Below are positions 61,207 through 64,000 of a DNA stretch of 64,000 nucleotides, one piece after another. Positions within the stretch are counted from its first letter, which is position 1. The number at the start of each line of letters is the position of its first letter. Below the pieces are notes generated by a model, which worked only from the letters and a program-made list of their open reading frames with translations, did not search any database and was not told the DNA's origin. A program made the position numbers and the translations under genes. The stretch comes from Bacteroides mediterraneensis (GTDB taxonomy: Bacteria > Bacteroidota > Bacteroidia > Bacteroidales > Bacteroidaceae): assembly GCF_900128455.1 (NCBI RefSeq), contig NZ_LT635783.1:2134919-2198918 (forward strand), given 5' to 3'.

Positions 61207-62988
61207 ATGTATTTAAGCCGGTTGCATATTAGTAAGTTTAGAGTATTCGATGATATCACCTTGTATTTCAAGAATGGTATAAATATACTGATTGGAGAAA
61301 ATAATTCGGGAAAAACCGCAATTATAGATGCCTTACGTATATGTCTCGGATGCGGTAAACCAGATAACTTTATTTATGTGCAAGACGGAGATTTACATGT
61401 TAATCCGGAAAATCCTTCAGAAATCAACACAGTCATACAATTTGACTTGATATTTGAATTTGGAGATGCGTCAATTGAAAGGGAATGTTTCTATGATTTC
61501 ATATCACAAGATAAAGACAATCCTGACAAGCAAACGATACAGTTGCATTTGAAATTCATCCAAGAAAATAATGGGAAGAAAAAATATTTCAAACGAATAA
61601 TATGGGGTGGAGACAACGAAGGGCAGCAAGTACCTTATGAATCTTTACAAGAAATCTTTTATACCTATTTAAGTCCACTAAGAGATGCCGTAAGTTGTCT
61701 GCGACCTTATTCATATGACAATAAAACATCGCAGTTATTCAACCAACTTACAAAATATGACAAAGGCAACGAAAGCATACCTCTGAATGAAGAAAAGAAA
61801 AAATCACTTGCAAAAAATCTATACCAAATCTTCGAGAATGATGCTTATGATTGGAAACATATTTTAACTACAGGAAAGAGCAAAGTTAATGAGCATCTTG
61901 AAGGTACAGGAATAACTCTAAAACATCCTGATATAGAAATGCGCTATGTAGGCCGAGAGTTCTCGGATGTTGTACGTGGTATCGAATTAAAATGTCCGGT
62001 TTATAAAACAGTCGAAGCCGGACAAGAACAGAAATACTTTACCCTATCTCAAAATGGTTTAGGTGAAAACAATCTTATTTTCACATCCGTTGTCTTAGGA
62101 GATCTTATCAACAGATGCGAAGACCATGCTTTGGAAATCTACAACGCTTTACTTGTGGAAGAGCCCGAAGCACACTTGCATCCACAGTATCAGAATACTT
62201 TCTTCGAGTATCTAAATGAATTACAAAGCAAAGGACTTCAAGTATTTGTAACATCGCACTCACCGACAATTACGGCTAAATCGGATGTCAATAATATTTC
62301 CATTTTGCAACGTAAACAAAGTATTATACAGTCATTTTCATTTGATGAATTATCGGAAGATGATTATCCGAAAGAAAGTAAACGACATTTGCGAAAATTC
62401 TTGGACACGACAAAAGCTCAATTATTTTTTGCTAACGGAGTGTTGTTGGTAGAAGGTGTCGCAGAAGCGATTATTATACCCATTCTCGCAAAGAAATTCT
62501 TGACCGAAAAAATCGACTTGTGTAAAAGTGGCATTGAATTAGTCAATATCGGAGGTGTCGCATTCAATCATTTTGGGTTATTATTTAACAATGATGATGA
62601 GAGAAAGCGACTATTGTCGAAATGTGCGATCATTACAGACAGCGATCCCAAAGACAATGGAGATATATCTGACAGAGCGCAAAAAGCAAAGGATTTAGAG
62701 AAACATAACCTGAAAGTATGTTTGGCTACACACACTCTTGAGCATGATTTATTCGAACAATCTGAGCGTAACAAAGCTATAATGCGAGATGTATATCGAA
62801 AAATACATGCTCAAACAGATGATTTAAGTGGTGATTTTAATGTCTCTACTTTAATGAAAAAACTCAAATCTAATAAAGATAAAGCGGAATTTGCATTACA
62901 ACTTTGTGATAGATTAGAAACCGAAGTAGCGTTCGATGTACCTGATTATATAAAGGATGCTATTTTGTTCATAGCCCCTTCAGAATAA
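61207..62988 (+). CDS. gajA: Gabija nuclease GajA (OLD-family ATPase-TOPRIM)
   Basis: 593 residues from ATG 61207. ABC-type ATPase: Walker A IGENNSGKTAI, then LSQNGLGENN near the signature position, Walker B LLVEEPEAHLHP, H-loop VTSHSPT. The C-terminal TOPRIM has the Glu in LLVEGVAEAIIIP and acidic AIITDSDPKD. This is the GajA layout: a nucleotide-sensing, sequence-dependent DNA nicking enzyme of the Gabija anti-phage system. The matching helicase gene starts 4 bp downstream. Start 61207 gives MYLSRLHISKFRVF, the standard OLD opening. Strongly A+T-rich compared with the ICE backbone. Confidence 0.9.
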   Translation: MYLSRLHISKFRVFDDITLYFKNGINILIGENNSGKTAIIDALRICLGCGKPDNFIYVQDGDLHVNPENPSEINTVIQFDLIFEFGDASIERECFYDFISQDKDNPDKQTIQLHLKFIQENNGKKKYFKRIIWGGDNEGQQVPYESLQEIFYTYLSPLRDAVSCLRPYSYDNKTSQLFNQLTKYDKGNESIPLNEEKKKSLAKNLYQIFENDAYDWKHILTTGKSKVNEHLEGTGITLKHPDIEMRYVGREFSDVVRGIELKCPVYKTVEAGQEQKYFTLSQNGLGENNLIFTSVVLGDLINRCEDHALEIYNALLVEEPEAHLHPQYQNTFFEYLNELQSKGLQVFVTSHSPTITAKSDVNNISILQRKQSIIQSFSFDELSEDDYPKESKRHLRKFLDTTKAQLFFANGVLLVEGVAEAIIIPILAKKFLTEKIDLCKSGIELVNIGGVAFNHFGLLFNNDDERKRLLSKCAIITDSDPKDNGDISDRAQKAKDLEKHNLKVCLATHTLEHDLFEQSERNKAIMRDVYRKIHAQTDDLSGDFNVSTLMKKLKSNKDKAEFALQLCDRLETEVAFDVPDYIKDAILFIAPSE

Positions 62989-62992
62989 AAGT

Positions 62993-64000
62993 ATGGATAT
63001 TCAATTATCAGCACAACAACAAGCTGTTGTAGGTTGCAACGAGCCGAGAATTGTCGTGAAAGCCTGTCCGGGAAGTGGAAAGACTTTCTCTGTGGCTGCG
63101 CGTATGGCAAAACTTTTACGAGAGAATAATTTATCGAGACACCGAGGAATTGCAGCCATATCTTTTACCAACACTGCATGTGAGGTTATACAAAAAGAAC
63201 TTAAAGAGACATTCGGTTGTCGAAATATAGGTTATCCTTCATTTATAGGGACGATTGATAGTTTTATAAATACTTACATATTTCTGCCTTATGCCCATTT
63301 AGTTATGGGATGTGATTGTCGTCCTGAAATAGTAGGAACCGCATTTAATAAATGGTTTGATTATGATCCGACCCAAACAAGATATATTAGGGGTAAGCAC
63401 GGTGAACGAATAATTACATCTCGTGATACCAACTACTATTTCGATCTCATATCATTTGGGCTTAATGACCAATTATTGCGATTAGCCCCATATCAGTCAT
63501 ATCATTTCGGAAAAGCGGATTGGGATAATCCCAATAAGAAAGATGGTTCACCTAAAAAGATTATATCTGAATTGAAAGAGATGAAATGGAAACATTTCAA
63601 TGCAGGCAAGTTCAATCAGGCAGATGCGATATATTTTACATTCAGAATATTAGATAAATATCCTTCAATAACACAAAATCTTGTCCGTAGATTTCCTATA
63701 TTGATAATTGATGAAGCTCAAGACACAACAGAGTTGCAAATGGCTATAATTGATAAATTATCTCAATATGGAGCGGAATCTATTATGTTGATTGGGGATC
63801 CTGACCAAGCAATTTTTGAATGGAATACTGCCAGTCCACATTTATTTATGGAAAAATACAATAATCCAGATTGGCATTCATTGGATTTGTCGGAAAATAG
63901 ACGTAGCTCCGAAAAAATATGTCAATTAGCTAATCGTTTCTCAGGAAATGAAATGTGTTCAATAGCAAGTGACAAGGATTACACAGACGAGCCATGTATT
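62993..64000 (+). CDS. gajB: Gabija helicase GajB (3'-truncated by window edge)
   Basis: 336 residues are visible against about 500 for the family; the rest lies beyond the window. UvrD/PcrA-like superfamily 1 helicase: Q-motif LSAQQQAVVG, Walker A ACPGSGKT, Walker B LIIDEAQDT, motif III GDPDQAIFEW and motif IV-like LSENRRSSEKI. In Gabija, GajB senses DNA ends or unwinds DNA and activates GajA. It is 4 bp downstream of gajA, so the two are translationally linked. Confidence 0.9.
   Translation, partial: MDIQLSAQQQAVVGCNEPRIVVKACPGSGKTFSVAARMAKLLRENNLSRHRGIAAISFTNTACEVIQKELKETFGCRNIGYPSFIGTIDSFINTYIFLPYAHLVMGCDCRPEIVGTAFNKWFDYDPTQTRYIRGKHGERIITSRDTNYYFDLISFGLNDQLLRLAPYQSYHFGKADWDNPNKKDGSPKKIISELKEMKWKHFNAGKFNQADAIYFTFRILDKYPSITQNLVRRFPILIIDEAQDTTELQMAIIDKLSQYGAESIMLIGDPDQAIFEWNTASPHLFMEKYNNPDWHSLDLSENRRSSEKICQLANRFSGNEMCSIASDKDYTDEPCI

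Overview
The window is a contiguous piece of a Bacteroidales chromosome, most likely Bacteroides or Phocaeicola. The evidence is the repeated TAnnTTTG promoter -7 boxes, families such as DUF5687, the M56-TonB fusion and PorT-like barrels, tRNA genes without an encoded CCA, and an integrated CTnDOT-type conjugative element carrying tetQ-rteA-rteB. About 1-36.8 kb is host chromosome. About 36.8-64 kb is the left part of an integrative and conjugative element (ICE) that runs off the right edge.

Host part. It opens inside a thiamine pyrophosphokinase gene, followed by an AqpZ-like aquaporin and a DUF486 membrane protein. A leftward block (2.0-9.7 kb) holds a secreted protein, an NlpC/P60 lipoprotein, an ABC ATPase with a DUF5687 membrane partner, a double-domain M16 protease and trxB. 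aspS and gtrA run rightward and meet an ACT-domain/phenylacetate-CoA ligase pair. A leftward run (14.1-19.1 kb) carries gcvP, a metallo-hydrolase, rsmG and a DUF3298 lipoprotein. lipB, an SGNH hydrolase and a hexapeptide acetyltransferase follow. An A+T-rich restriction-modification island (21.6-24.5 kb) encodes Vsr, an EcoRII-like nuclease and a Dcm-like methyltransferase. Next come two tandem tRNA-Lys genes, a beta-barrel protein, a flavin-binding protein with an iron alcohol dehydrogenase, fhs with a degenerate CbiA-like protein, and tRNA-Gly with a hicB remnant at its 3' end. The host part ends with a BlaI/M56 sensor pair and an altronate dehydratase/LacI operon.

Three host intergenic regions (643-746, 25930-26011, 33995-34120) hold arrays of a 16-bp near-palindrome, consensus close to AAACGCAAGTGCGTTT. 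The arrays have 5, 4 and 6 units. Unit starts are exactly 22 bp apart in every array, the 6-bp spacers are unrelated, and orientations are mixed. I do not recognise this family, and it is the most novel structure seen here.

ICE part. The left end lies by the LacI-family gene promoter, whose -7 box coincides with a near-match to the CTnDOT integrase core GTANNTTTGC. The order is int (IntDOT-type with Ser259), a small Bro-N/RhuM-like protein, two leftward helix-turn-helix genes, the xis2c-xis2d-orf3-exc excision operon, then a DUF1896 gene with a 1947-residue DNA methylase-helicase behind an attenuator-like leader. After these come a short terminal-repeat relic, a broken DUF418 gene, an NTF2-like and a GNAT gene, the tetQ-rteA-rteB operon with an attenuation leader, a probable structured RNA, a RibD-C-like gene and rteC. 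Downstream of rteC is A+T-rich cargo: a DUF4143 AAA ATPase followed by gajA and gajB (Gabija anti-phage defence). gajB is cut by the window end.
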